Positions 27,156 to 35,891 of a stretch of DNA of 64,000 nt are shown here, piece after piece. The first letter of the stretch is position 1. Each line of letters opens with the position of its first letter. The position numbers and the translations under genes were made by a program. A model generated the notes under the pieces. It did no database searches, was not told the DNA's origin, and worked only from the letters and a program-made list of their open reading frames with translations. The stretch is taken from the NCBI GenBank assembly GCA_963809815.1, contig CAWELM010000010.1, positions 124,001 to 188,000 of the forward strand, in the 5' to 3' direction. Source of the stretch: CAVVJA01 sp963809815 (GTDB lineage: Bacteria > Actinomycetota > Actinomycetes > Mycobacteriales > Jatrophihabitantaceae).

Positions 27156-28233
27156 TCAGGGGTCAGGAACCGGTGAACGGGGAACGGCGTGCGCAACGCC
27201 AGGGTAGGCGCCTTGCCCAGTGAGTTTGGCGCGGCCGACGAATGCGCCGAACAGTTTCTCCCGCGGGGCAAGGCCGGCGTGTTTGACCAGCGCGCGGGCG
27301 GTAGCGAAGCGGCGCGGGTCGCCGGTCTGGGCCAGGATCGCGGCGGCACCGACGGCGGAGATCCCGGTGATCGAGGCGACCAGCGTGGTGAGCTCGAGGC
27401 CGTCGAGTACAGCGGTCATGCGGGTCTCGGTGTCGGCAAGACGGTGGTGGGCGTTGATCCAGTCCTCGAGCAGCAGTTGCACGCGTTCCAGCGCACCGGC
27501 CCGGTGCGCGGTCACTCCGGCTGGACTGGTGAGCGCGGCGAAGAGCTTGTCGACGATGTGCAGGCACGGTTTCTGCCTACCTGCTTGACGATCACCCGTC
27601 GCACGGCGCTCGAGGCGGGCCGGCCCGAGGCGTCGGATGCGGGCCAGGTCGCCGCCGTCACGCTCGATGATCACGGTCAGCGCGGCGATCCAGGTGTTCG
27701 ACCGGAAGGGTGTTGCGCGGTGTCCAGTGTGGCCGGCCAGACGCATTCGAGCACGTCCCGCATCTGTTGGATCTGGCTGTGATCTCGGTGATCAGCTGCT
27801 CGCGACGCGCGCCGAGATGCCGCAGCCGGGCCCAAGTCTCATCGACCGGCTTGGGCTCGTAGCAGCGCAGCTGCGCGGTCAGCCGGGCGATGAGCACGAC
27901 GTCTTTCTCATCGGTCTTGTCGTGCGTGAGGTCCTCCGAGCGTCGCGCCCACGAGGTCACCATCGGCTGGACGCAGACGAACGGCATCGACCGATCCGCC
28001 GCGAGCTGGCCGAGCACCCGCCACCGGTGCCCGGGCGGCTCGCAGGGCACAGTGACGCCGGCGAACCCCTTCGCCCTGGCACGCTCGGCTGCCCAATCCA
28101 GAGCCGTGCCGAGGTTCCAAGCGCGGCATCGGTAGGTCTTGCGGGCGAGCACCTTCGAGTCGTGATCGGTCACCACGATCAGCTGCTTCCTGTCCGCCAG
28201 ATCGATCCCGACAATCGCATTCGACACCGGCAC
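27156..28233 (-). pseudogene. IS110-family transposase, multiply frameshifted
   Basis: N-terminal DEDD (RuvC-like) domain: VGIDLADRKQLIV (Asp), PCEPPGHRW (Glu), HDKTDEKDVVLIARL (Asp-Asp). C-terminal transposase_20 part: TLVASITGISAVGAAAILAQTGD...HAGLAP. Between them, near 27700-27760, two frame changes are needed (ITA|QIQQMRDVLE and QHP|RSNTWIAAL), and the extreme C-terminus after about 27156 is lost. A dead copy. Confidence 0.8.
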
Positions 28234-28518
28234 CAGAGCGCGCAGTCAATCCAGTCGCGCGTTGCGGTTGCGGTAGCCCCGGGACACCCCATTTACCGTT
28301 GCTCACGAACGTCCTCCTCCTGCGATGGGACAACAAGCCCGCAGCGCATCAGGGGGACGTTCCTTCGTCCTGCATCGACGCGCAGAACGTCTTTGTATGG
28401 CTGCAGATAGCGCGGTTGTGGCGAGGTGCGGCGGGCATTCGGTGGTGCTCGCGGTCGTACGACGGGTAGTGTCGCGAGCGGTCTCGGATTGTCAGGTCCG
28501 CTCGACATCGGAGGCGCC

Positions 28519-29508
28519 ATGAAGGCCGTCCATCTGCCTGCCCACGAGGCGTTTCTCCGCTATCTCGAAATCCCTGGTGGCGATCCGCCGTTGCTGTGGC
28601 TGCACGGCTGGCAGTGCACGTCCACGGGGGAGTTGCTCGAAGCCGCTGTCCAACCCTCGTTGTCCGGGCGCCGCTCCTTCCTGATCGACTTTCTCGGGCA
28701 TGGCTACAGCGATCGGCCGGAGAAGTTCGGCTACACGTTGGAGGATCACGCAGACACGATCGTGACTCTTATCGACGCGCTGGGGCTTGCGGAGTGCGGG
28801 ATCGTGGCGCACAGCATGGGTGGCACGGTCGCCATCCAGGTCGCCGCGGCCCGACCGGACGTCGTGTCGCTTCTCGTCCTCGCCGAGGGAGGCCCCGACA
28901 TCGCGGATCCCGCGCCGGACGACTCGCGGCACCTGGCGAGTCAGAGCGAAGCCGACTACGTGGCGATCGGCTACGCAGAGCTTCTCGGCGGCCTCGCCGA
29001 GGCGGGTGTCGCCGACCCGGCCGGCATCAGCGCTGTCCACCTCGGGATCTCCCGCTTGGTCGATCCCCGCGCCATTCACCGCGAGGCCGGCTCGATGGAC
29101 AGCACAGACGAACGCACTTGTCGGTTGTCTACGGTTAAGCCGGCGGGGTGCCGGGAATACAGGCAAGAGTGGTCAGGCGAGGGGGTGCGCATTGTTCGAA
29201 GCAGAGGACATCCGAGACTGGCGTGGGCACGACGTCGTGGATCCAGCAGGCTCGAAGATCGGCTCGCTCGAGGCGGTGTACTTCGACACGGCGACCGAGC
29301 AGCCGACCTTTGCCACGGTCAAGGTTGGCATGGTCGGCCGACACCGTCTCGTGTTCGTCCCGCTGTTCGAAGCGAGGGTATCCCCGGACCATATCCGCGT
29401 CACTGCGGACAAGAAGCTGGTCAAGGACGCGCCGTCCATCGACACAGACGGCGAGCTTACCGCAGCCGAGGAACCAGGGGTCTTCGAGCACTACGGCTTG
29501 CGTTATGA
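28519..29508 (+). pseudogene. alpha/beta hydrolase with lost C-terminus
   Basis: ATG 28519 with GGAGG 4 nt upstream. Good alpha/beta-hydrolase sequence for about 190 residues: LLWLHGW (oxyanion loop), LIDFLGHGYSD, and nucleophile elbow AHSMGGT (Ser near residue 99). After about 29090 it becomes TDERTCRLSTVKPAGCREY and runs on, out of register, over the PRC-barrel gene to a stop at 29508. The catalytic His region is therefore missing. Probably inactive. Confidence 0.75.
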
Positions 29509-29548
29509 ACCGGGTACATCGGGCGAGCGTCGCCTGGGACGGAGGTAA
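29192..29548 (+). CDS. PRC-barrel domain protein
   Basis: 118 residues. No ATG fits; the TTG at 29192, preceded by a purine-rich GGCGAGGGGG, gives the domain its normal N-terminus (FEAEDIRDWRGHDVVDPAGSKIGSLEAVYFD). PRC-barrel beta-barrels (photosystem H-subunit/RimM-like) are frequent stress- or envelope-associated proteins in actinobacteria. Residues 85-118 form an acidic-to-basic tail with HYGLRYEP. Two nucleotides separate it from the next small gene, so they form an operon. Confidence 0.8.
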   Translation: MFEAEDIRDWRGHDVVDPAGSKIGSLEAVYFDTATEQPTFATVKVGMVGRHRLVFVPLFEARVSPDHIRVTADKKLVKDAPSIDTDGELTAAEEPGVFEHYGLRYEPGTSGERRLGRR

Positions 29549-29550
29549 GC

Positions 29551-29721
29551 ATGCTCGCGGTACTCCTGGCCCTGGTCATCGTGTGGATCGTTCTCGGCAT
29601 CATCGGCTTCGTAGTGCACGGCCTGTTCTGGCTGTTCGTGATCGCCTGCGTGCTGTTCGTGGTTACCGTGCTCGCCGGCGCGCTCCGGCGCGGGCGGCGC
29701 TCGGCCGGCCGGAGCCGATAG
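29551..29721 (+). CDS. small hydrophobic membrane protein
   Basis: 56 residues, ATG 29551 with GGAGG 5 nt upstream and only 2 nt after the PRC-barrel stop. Almost entirely two TM helices (LLALVIVWIVLGIIGFVV and LFWLFVIACVLFVVTVLAGA) with a basic C-terminus (RRGRRSAGRSR) that should face the cytoplasm. Similar peptides are widespread beside stress proteins in actinobacteria. Function unknown. Confidence 0.75.
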   Translation: MLAVLLALVIVWIVLGIIGFVVHGLFWLFVIACVLFVVTVLAGALRRGRRSAGRSR

Positions 29722-29991
29722 CCATCCGGCCAAGGGCATTGGTCAGCATCCGACGCTGGGATCGCGCGCATTTCTCCCATGCCCCTCGGCGCCTAGATAA
29801 CCATCTGATGCCTTGCTCGCTCGTCGGCGACGCCGGCGCCAGAAAACCCTACTGCCAGGTGTTCTCGGATCCTGCGCCGCTGCTGGCCGAACCGCTTGCG
29901 CCGAACGAACGGGAAGTCGCCCTGCTCAATCGGGATTCGCCTGGGTGCCACAAGCCGATCCGCTATCGGGAACGTCGCCACAGTGGCAGGT

Positions 29992-30348
29992 TCAGGGGGC
30001 GGCCTCAAGCGTATTGATCGGCACCCAGCCTTCACCGCCACTACCCGAGCGGCACCACAGCCAGCCGCTGGCGTTGTCTTCGGCCAGAACCTCCAGCAGG
30101 TCACCAACATGCGTCGGTAACTCGGTGGTGTCGTACGACGTCTTCAGGACCGCGGTTCCCGACGACGCGGACAGGTGTCGCGCCGGCACCCACCCGGATC
30201 CGTGTGCGGCGGTGACGAAGACGAACTCTGGCCATTCGGTATCCCGCTGGCCAACCTCTACCCGTTCGCCGATGGCCAGCTGCAGCGGCGGCCGACCGGG
30301 GATCTGGTGGGCCACCTTCGCCACGACGGTCCTCATAGATGCGATCAT
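29992..30348 (-). CDS. tandem SH3-domain protein
   Basis: 118 residues. Two bacterial/variant SH3 units: about 5-58 (LAIGERVEVGQRDTEWPEFVFVTAAHGSGWVPARHL) and about 63-115 (GDLLEVLAEDNASGWLWCRSGSGGEGWVPINTL), each with the ALYDY-like start and GWVPxxxL end of SH3 folds. No signal peptide, so cytosolic. The protein lies next to the IS30 remnant. Binding partner unknown. Confidence 0.72.
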   Translation of the reverse strand: MIASMRTVVAKVAHQIPGRPPLQLAIGERVEVGQRDTEWPEFVFVTAAHGSGWVPARHLSASSGTAVLKTSYDTTELPTHVGDLLEVLAEDNASGWLWCRSGSGGEGWVPINTLEAAP

Positions 30349-30426
30349 CGCGCCGACCGGTCAGCGCCAACCCCTCAGGGGCGCCGCGAGGTATGTCATG
30401 AGGGGACCCAATAGCCGATGGCGATT

Positions 30427-30985
30427 TCAAGCGGTCGTCGCAACGACGACTGGTTTTTCTGGGTCGGACAGTAGCCGTTGCATGGCTTCGGCGGGGGTGA
30501 TGAATCCGAGTGTCTTGCGCGGTCGTCCGTTGAGTTCGGCGGCGACGGCTGCGAGGTGCTCCGCGCTGTGCGCCGACAGGTCGATGCCTTTCGGAAAGTA
30601 CTGGCGCAGCAGGCCATTGGTGTTTCGTTGCTGCCGCGCTGCCAGGGTGAGTGTGGGTCGCAGAAGTAGATCGCCATGTCGGTCGCCAGGGTGATCGCTT
30701 GGTGCTGAGCCAGTTCGGTTCCCTGGTCCCAGGTCAACGACCGGCGCAGATGCTCCGGGAGTGTCGTGATCGAGGGCGACCAAGGCGTCGCGGACGGTCT
30801 CGGCGCCGTGCCCGTCAGGTAGGCGCACCAGCAAGCAGTAGCGGGTCTGGCGCTCGACAAGGGTGCCGATCGCAGAGCGGCAGTTCGAGCCAAGGATCAG
30901 GTCACCCTCCGTAAGACTGAGGCTGGCCCGGGAGGGCCGGGTGTGGATGAGGTCTCCTTGCGTTTCGGTCGCTTATTGGGAATGT
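30427..30985 (-). pseudogene. IS30 transposase, catalytic/C-terminal part
   Basis: Pieces in alternating frames: GDLILGSNCRSAIGTLVERQTRYCLLVRLPDG (first catalytic Asp), LRRSLTWDQGTELAQH (second Asp), IYFCDPHSPWQRGSNE (Glu), then NGLLRQYFPKGIDLS and LNGRPRKTLGFITPAEA. This is the complete rve-type DDE domain of IS30 transposases, broken by at least three frameshifts. Confidence 0.8.
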
Positions 30986-31124
30986 CCGCCCGGCTCTCTT
31001 GGGACGCCCTGGCTGCTGATTGAGATGTGCGCTTAGGTCGCTGGTTACGGATGCGTCGGCGGGGTGTTCCGCGGGTCGATGGTCAGTCGGGATCGAGGGC
31101 CTCGAGCGGAACAGGAGCAGGCGA

Positions 31125-31481
31125 ATGGCAGGTAGGCGAGATCGGGCATGGGCGGGTGTCGACATCGGTAAGCGGCATCACTGGGTGTGCGTCGTCGATG
31201 CCGAGGGTCAGGTGCTGGTGTCGGCGAAGCTGGTCAACGACGAGACGGAGATTCGGGCGCTGCTGGCCAGGGTGATCGGGCTGGCCGATCAGCTGACGTG
31301 GGCGGTCGATATTATCGGCGCCCCGTCGGCGCTGCTGTTGACGATGCTCACGCACGCTGACCAGTCGGTGCGATATGCCTCGGGCAGGCTGGTGTCGGCG
31401 ATGAGCGCGGCCTATACCGGTGAGGGGAAGACCGACGCGAAGGACGCCTACGTCATCGCTGAGACCGACCGAGCGGGATAG
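31125..31481 (+). pseudogene. IS110-family transposase, N-terminal fragment
   Basis: ATG 31125; AGVDIGKRHHWVCVVDAEG...AVDIIGAPSALLLTML...YTGEGKTDAKDAYVIAETDR is the RuvC-like DEDD domain of an IS110 transposase. It stops abruptly at AETDRAG where IS30 sequence on the other strand begins (31480). Belongs to a different IS110 subgroup from the copy at 27-28 kb. Lies wholly inside the IS30 remnant. Confidence 0.75.
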
Positions 31482-31737
31482 AGATCGCACGCATCGACGC
31501 GCCGGCCAGGCGCAGCTCAGCGATCTGTAACCGCTCCTCCAACGACAAGAACCTGCCCGACACGACACGCGGCGCCGACGGCGGCCGACCACCCGACGCA
31601 CGCCGCCACCGATAACCCTGACGTCGATCCACACCGACAGCATCACAGGCCTGCGAGAACGTAGAACCCGCGTTCACCAGCTGCCAGAACCGGACCTGCC
31701 GCTCATCACGAATCCGCTGCCACTCCGATACAAACAC
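31480..31737 (-). pseudogene. IS30 transposase, N-terminal part
   Basis: From ATG 31737: SEWQRIRDERQVRFWQLV...QACDAVGVDRRQGYRWRRA...FLSLEERLQIAELRLAGASMRAI, the helix-turn-helix N-terminus of actinobacterial IS30 transposases. It ends at the IS110 junction. Starts 21 bp inside the right terminal repeat. Confidence 0.72.
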
Positions 31738-32075
31738 AACACCTCCACGATCACGGTGTTGCGACGACCGTCTGAACTCGCCCGCGGCTTGCGGGACGAT
31801 GCCGCTTCCGGTTCGAGACTCCCCCTGCGGCCAATTCGTCCCCGCAAGCGGATCCCCGGGTGAGACGGCGGGCGTGGGGCCGTCGCCTTTGGGCAGCGGT
31901 CACCAGGGTGGGACGCCGACCTCACCGTCCAAGCCACCGACCACCAGCGGGCAATCCCCGGTTTCCCGCCGACCGCTGGCGGTGCGGGCCGTCGTGCACC
32001 GCCACAACATCTCGAAGCGCCGAAACATCTGGCGAACCTCACCGACGCGCTGCAGTCAATCTCGGCAGGTTCGGG

Positions 32076-32633
32076 TCACAGCGAGAGCAGCAGCGCCCGG
32101 CTGGTCATGCCGATGGTTGTGTTCGTGATGTCGGCTTCGCGTTGCAGGTGGCGGCGCGCGGATTCGGGTGGCATGCCTTGGTCGATGAGAACTCCGATTG
32201 CTTGGTTGATCGCGCCAAACTCGTGGAGTGCGGCCGTCAACGATTCGCCGGTCGGTATCGCCGGGGCGCTGCGGTGCTTGTCTACCTCGATCGGCTGGTG
32301 GCCTGGGCCGAGTTGGCTGGCCAGGTCATCGCCGAGTAGCAGGAACGCACCTGCCGCGGCGGCTCGCAGAATGAGGGTGCTGCTCGGGTGGGCGGCGGAC
32401 AGCGGGATGGCGAGCGATGCGAGTACCGGGTCCGAGTCGCCTCCTTGCGCCAGGGTGCTGATAGTGATTTCGCCGGCCTGGCGTACCAGGCCGATTGACA
32501 CCGAGAGGCAGGACGGCACCGCAACGGTGACCTCGCGGGCGAGCTGGTTCAGATCAGCCGCGAGCCGGTCACCGACGTCAGGGTCGGCGGCGAGGATCTT
32601 CAAGTAGTGGGCTAACGCTGCCGTGATCTGCAC
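32076..32633 (-). CDS. ANTAR-domain response regulator-like protein
   Basis: 185 residues. GTG 32633 is chosen because AGGAGA lies about 9 nt upstream and family sequence starts there; a longer frame back to 32939 overlaps the next gene. The N-terminal 125 residues are GAF-like (VPSCLSVSIGLV, ITISTLAQG, SSTLILRAAAAGAFLLL). The C-terminal ANTAR three-helix bundle (FGAINQAIGVLIDQGMPPESARRHLQREA) binds tandem hairpins in nascent RNA to cause antitermination. Sits 263 bp after the GAF-ANTAR gene on the same strand. Confidence 0.85.
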   Translation of the reverse strand: MQITAALAHYLKILAADPDVGDRLAADLNQLAREVTVAVPSCLSVSIGLVRQAGEITISTLAQGGDSDPVLASLAIPLSAAHPSSTLILRAAAAGAFLLLGDDLASQLGPGHQPIEVDKHRSAPAIPTGESLTAALHEFGAINQAIGVLIDQGMPPESARRHLQREADITNTTIGMTSRALLLSL

Positions 32634-32895
32634 GGGTGTTCTCCTGACAAGCGCATACTGCGCTGGGACCCTTCCTTCGCCGTCCCCAACGGGCGAGACG
32701 AGACGGAAACACACGTGTGCTGGACACATGCGAGTGCTGGGTCTGAGGCTGCAAGGCGATGGTCCGAAACGGGGGGCGCGTGTTCTTCCGGTCTCGGCGC
32801 GTCGCGCAGGCTGCGGATGGTTGTCGATCCGCATGCCCGACCCTACGCCCTGTCGCCCGACACGGGGCCTGGAAAGATCAGCGCGACAATGGCGG

Positions 32896-33639
32896 TCAGG
32901 ATGCGGGGCTGTCGTGTCCTGCTGCCGCGTGGCGGGCACGGGCGCGCCGTACCGCCTCTTCCATCAGTACCCGAGACACCTCCGCGACCTTGACGTGCTG
33001 GGACTGACTTATCGCCCGTAACCGGTTGAACGCCTCTTCCGGGTCGGCCCCAGTCCGGCTGCGGATGACCCCCAGTGCCTGGTCGATGATGGCGCGGTTG
33101 GTCAACGCCTCCTCCAACTGGGCGGCCAGCCGCTGCGACTGGGCCAGGACTTGGGCGTTGTGCACCGACACCGCCGCCGGCCGCGCGAACAGCTCGCCGA
33201 TGCGCACAGCATCGGCGCCGAATGCGCCCTTCGCGTGGGCGTACACATTGATCGCCCCCACCACCCGGTCGGGAAGCAGCAACGGCAGCGACAACACGCT
33301 GTGCACCCCCATCCGGCCCACCCGCGGACCGAACCGTGGCCACCGCGGCTCGCCACCGAGCGACCCCGACGTCTGGGTGTGCCGGGATTGCACCGCCAGC
33401 AGGCACGGCCCCTCACCCAGCCCGTACTGCACGTCATCCACCGCGTGGACGAACTCAGCGCTGGCGACCACCGTCTGCGCCCGCTCGTCCTCCAGCATGG
33501 TCAGCCCGGCCCCGTCCGCCCCGGGGATGGCCTGCACCGCAAACTCCGCGATGTCAGTCAATGTCTCGCTTAACGGCCGGTGTCCGGTCAGCAGCCCCGA
33601 CAGTCCCGCCAGGCTGGTCGTCAGATCGTGATCAGCCAC
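32896..33639 (-). CDS. GAF-ANTAR domain transcription antiterminator
   Basis: 247 residues. GAF domain about 20-160 (IAEFAVQAIPGADGAGLTML...GEGPCLLAVQ...SVLSLPLLLPDRVVGAINVYA), short helical linker (AQSQRLAAQLEEAL) and ANTAR domain about 178-235 (NRAIIDQALGVIRSRTGADPEEAFNRLRAISQ), with the conserved Ala/Gly and aromatic positions present. The GAF pocket would sense a small ligand or redox state and control RNA binding. Such proteins are typical of mycobacteria and relatives. Target RNA unknown. Confidence 0.9.
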   Translation of the reverse strand: MADHDLTTSLAGLSGLLTGHRPLSETLTDIAEFAVQAIPGADGAGLTMLEDERAQTVVASAEFVHAVDDVQYGLGEGPCLLAVQSRHTQTSGSLGGEPRWPRFGPRVGRMGVHSVLSLPLLLPDRVVGAINVYAHAKGAFGADAVRIGELFARPAAVSVHNAQVLAQSQRLAAQLEEALTNRAIIDQALGVIRSRTGADPEEAFNRLRAISQSQHVKVAEVSRVLMEEAVRRARARHAAAGHDSPAS

Positions 33640-33977
33640 AGCAACCCCAAACCGATGAGGGCCGAATCACCTCATGATTTCACCTGTATAGCATTGCAGC
33701 GCTCGGTGAGCAGCCCCGACGCCTAGACCGCCCGATGAACGGCGCGTGAACACTCAGCTGTCCACGGCCCGCGCCGTGGCCGGCGCCGGGCGCCGGGTGC
33801 CTGCGTCGCGCCCCGTGCCGCTGCGGGTGCGGCCGGTCCCCAATGGCCTCCCGCGGTGTAGTGTGAGGCTGCTGAGTATCAGCCAGTCCGGAACGGGAAC
33901 GCTGCGAGTGCGCCGCATCCCACGAGCGATACCGCTCACCGCCGGGCAGCCCCAGTGACCTGCGTTGCGGAGTCACT
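33640..33977. other. no gene recognised
   Basis: Upstream of the GAF-ANTAR gene. Frames are shadow-like; likely carries its promoter. Confidence 0.4.
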
Positions 33978-34220
33978 ATGCCCCCCGAAACCCTGCTCAC
34001 ACCAGCGCGAACACCGACGCCGACAGTGACACCGACACTGGGCAGCCACTACGGCACTTGCCGTGGCAGGAGCGCCTACGCCCGCGAAACCAGTGCCGGC
34101 AACTGGCAAATCAAAGTCCACGATCCGACCCACCGACTCGCCGGCCATGACGGCTGGCTGCTGCTCGGCACCGGCTGGCCGACGCTGCGCGATGCGTGCC
34201 AGGCAACTGGTCTGTCCTAG
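33978..34220 (+). CDS. hypothetical small protein
   Basis: 80 residues from ATG 33978 with GGAG 8 nt upstream. N-terminal Thr/Pro-rich region (TPARTPTPTVTPT), then a compact stretch SAGNWQIKVHDPTHRLAGHDGWLLLGTGWPTLRDACQATGL that looks like genuine protein. No family recognised. Confidence 0.4.
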   Translation: MPPETLLTPARTPTPTVTPTLGSHYGTCRGRSAYARETSAGNWQIKVHDPTHRLAGHDGWLLLGTGWPTLRDACQATGLS

Positions 34221-34344
34221 GCAGCCACACCGCCGAGGAGTCGACCTACGGCCTGCAGCACGCATGCCTTCACGTTCAGATCGACCGATCAGCCAAGCGG
34301 CTACACCGCCCTTCCCGCAGGCGCCATATTTCGAGGAGACAGCC

Positions 34345-34932
34345 ATGCAACGCAGAACGCTTGACACCCTGATCAGCTGGGTCGGATTCGCCCTTGCGGC
34401 GATCCTGCTCGTCGCCGGCTCGCTGCTGACGTGGGCGCACAGCTTCATCACCGACGAGGTGCACACTCAGCTGGCCGCCCAGCAGATCTACTTCCCACCC
34501 AAGGGAAGTCCGGCGACCGCCGGACCGGAGTTCGCGGCAATGCGGCAGTATGCCGGCCAGCAGCTGACCACCGGTGCGCAGGCCCAGGTCTACGCCGATC
34601 ACTTCATCGCCGTGCACCTGAACGAGATCGGCGGCGGCAAGACCTACGCGCAACTCAGCACTCAGGCCCAAGCCAACCCCACGGACACCAAGCTAGCGGC
34701 CACTGTGAACACGATGTTCAAGGGTGAGACGCTGCGTGGGCTTCTTCTGAACGCCTACGCCTTCGGCACCATGGGCACCATCGCCGGTATCGCCGCGATC
34801 GGCGCGTTCATCGGCGCCGGGGTGATGCTGCTGCTGTCGGTGCTCGGCCTGTGGCACGCACGTCGCGTCCCGCCGCCCACGCAGACAGTGGTCGCCGACC
34901 GCAACGAGCCCACACTCGCCGGCGTCAGCTGA
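34345..34932 (+). CDS. two-TM membrane protein
   Basis: 195 residues, ATG 34345 with GAGGAGA about 7 nt upstream. TM1 about 9-30 (WVGFALAAILLVAGSLLTWA), extracytoplasmic loop of about 110 residues (EVHTQLAAQQIYFPP...GQQLTTGAQAQVYADHFIAVHL...YAQLS), TM2 about 147-172 (GTIAGIAAIGAFIGAGVMLLLSVLGLWHA) and a short cytoplasmic tail. The loop is conserved among actinobacterial proteins found near dormancy-type genes, but no activity is known. It opens the dormancy-like segment. Confidence 0.75.
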   Translation: MQRRTLDTLISWVGFALAAILLVAGSLLTWAHSFITDEVHTQLAAQQIYFPPKGSPATAGPEFAAMRQYAGQQLTTGAQAQVYADHFIAVHLNEIGGGKTYAQLSTQAQANPTDTKLAATVNTMFKGETLRGLLLNAYAFGTMGTIAGIAAIGAFIGAGVMLLLSVLGLWHARRVPPPTQTVVADRNEPTLAGVS

Positions 34933-35026
34933 TCCCTGTCTGCCACCCATGCTGATCGACGCCCTGGAGGACGAGCGACGACGGGCGCGAAGAGGCACTC
35001 TCAGCTGCGGATAGGGGCGGTAGGCA

Positions 35027-35230
35027 ATGACGTTGGTGTCCGCCCCGGCGCGACCGGCCGGGCCCGGGACGGGCATCGTGTCGGTGGCGTCGCTGGGGAC
35101 AGAAGACGCGTTACGTGACCTCGGCGTTGTCGACGGCGAAGGTTTATCGGTCCAGGAGGTTGCGCTGCGGCGGGCGCAGTGGGGTCCGAATGCGGTGTCC
35201 TCGCACAGGGCGCTGGGCGGAGGGCGCTTT
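35027..35230 (+). pseudogene. N-terminal stub of a cation-transporting P-type ATPase
   Basis: After a Ser/Pro-rich start, DALRDLGVVDGEGLSVQEVALRRAQWGPNAVSSHRAL is the cation-ATPase N-terminal domain (GLS..EV..R...YGPN pattern) of CtpF/PMA1-like pumps. The sequence then departs from the family before the first TM helix. A second P-type ATPase piece lies at 40.3-40.5 kb on the opposite strand. Confidence 0.6.
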
Positions 35231-35325
35231 GCGTCTTTACCCCGATCGTCAGGTGAAACGCTGCACGCATCCCGACTCCGGACAGTGACGACCGGATCCT
35301 CCCACCTCCCAAGGAGCATGCATCG

Positions 35326-35760
35326 ATGCCCGAACACATTGGTAGTCGCTTGATCGAGCTGACCGTTGACGAGTGTCAAGCGCTGCTTGAGTCCAGCCGC
35401 ATCGGCCGCCTGGGCCTGCTGGACGCGGATGGTCCGTTGATCCTTCCCGTCAACTACTGCATGGATGGTCGGTCCGTCGTGTTCCGGACCGATGCAGGTA
35501 CAAAACTGGACGCCGCATCCAACGGGGGACCGGTGGCATTCGAGGTCGACGGGATCGATTCAGCCGAGCGGGCGGGTTGGAGCATTCTCATTCGAGGATC
35601 TGCGGCAACGGTCACCGAGCCCGAGGACCTGCGCCAACTCGAGCGGCTGCCGCTGATTCCCTGGGCACCGGGGAAGAAGCCGTACTACGTCCGCATTTCC
35701 GGCATTCTGTCGGGTCGTCGCATCGCGCTGGCGGACCTGCCCTCGCAATGGTGGGGCTAG
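35326..35760 (+). CDS. pyridoxamine 5'-phosphate oxidase-fold protein
   Basis: 144 residues, ATG 35326 with AAGGAG about 11 nt upstream. Split beta-barrel flavin-binding family: LTVDECQALLESSRIGRLGLLDADGPLILPVNY, VVFRTDAGTKLDAA, VAFEVDGID and GWSILIRGSAATV. Members are small F420/FMN-binding proteins, and several are in the mycobacterial DosR regulon. A paralog lies at 48537-49004. Probably a redox or ligand-binding protein. Confidence 0.88.
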   Translation: MPEHIGSRLIELTVDECQALLESSRIGRLGLLDADGPLILPVNYCMDGRSVVFRTDAGTKLDAASNGGPVAFEVDGIDSAERAGWSILIRGSAATVTEPEDLRQLERLPLIPWAPGKKPYYVRISGILSGRRIALADLPSQWWG

Positions 35761-35891
35761 CACGGTCGATCTCCCCCGCGCGAATCGCGATCAGGAAACC
35801 AGGAACCAACACTGTGCAAGAACCATCTTGACTGACCGAATGTTGCATCGTCATTCTCATAACGCCGATTCATGAATCTGGACGACCTGCG

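Larger units (their letters stand above)
30420..31782 (-). mobile_element. IS30-family insertion sequence remnant with both terminal inverted repeats
   Basis: 25-bp ends at 30420-30444 and 31758-31782 are inverted copies matching at 22 of 25 positions (shared core GTTGCGACGACCG). Between them lie the IS30 transposase C-terminal part (30427-30985), a plus-strand IS110 piece (31125-31481) and the IS30 N-terminal part (31480-31737), so the middle of the IS30 transposase gene has been replaced. No target duplication is evident. Confidence 0.7.

Noticed and set aside
32633..32939. 102-residue N-terminal extension of the ANTAR protein
   Set aside because: Overlaps the GAF-ANTAR gene end, has no ribosome site, and the family sequence begins at GTG 32633 with AGGAGA upstream.
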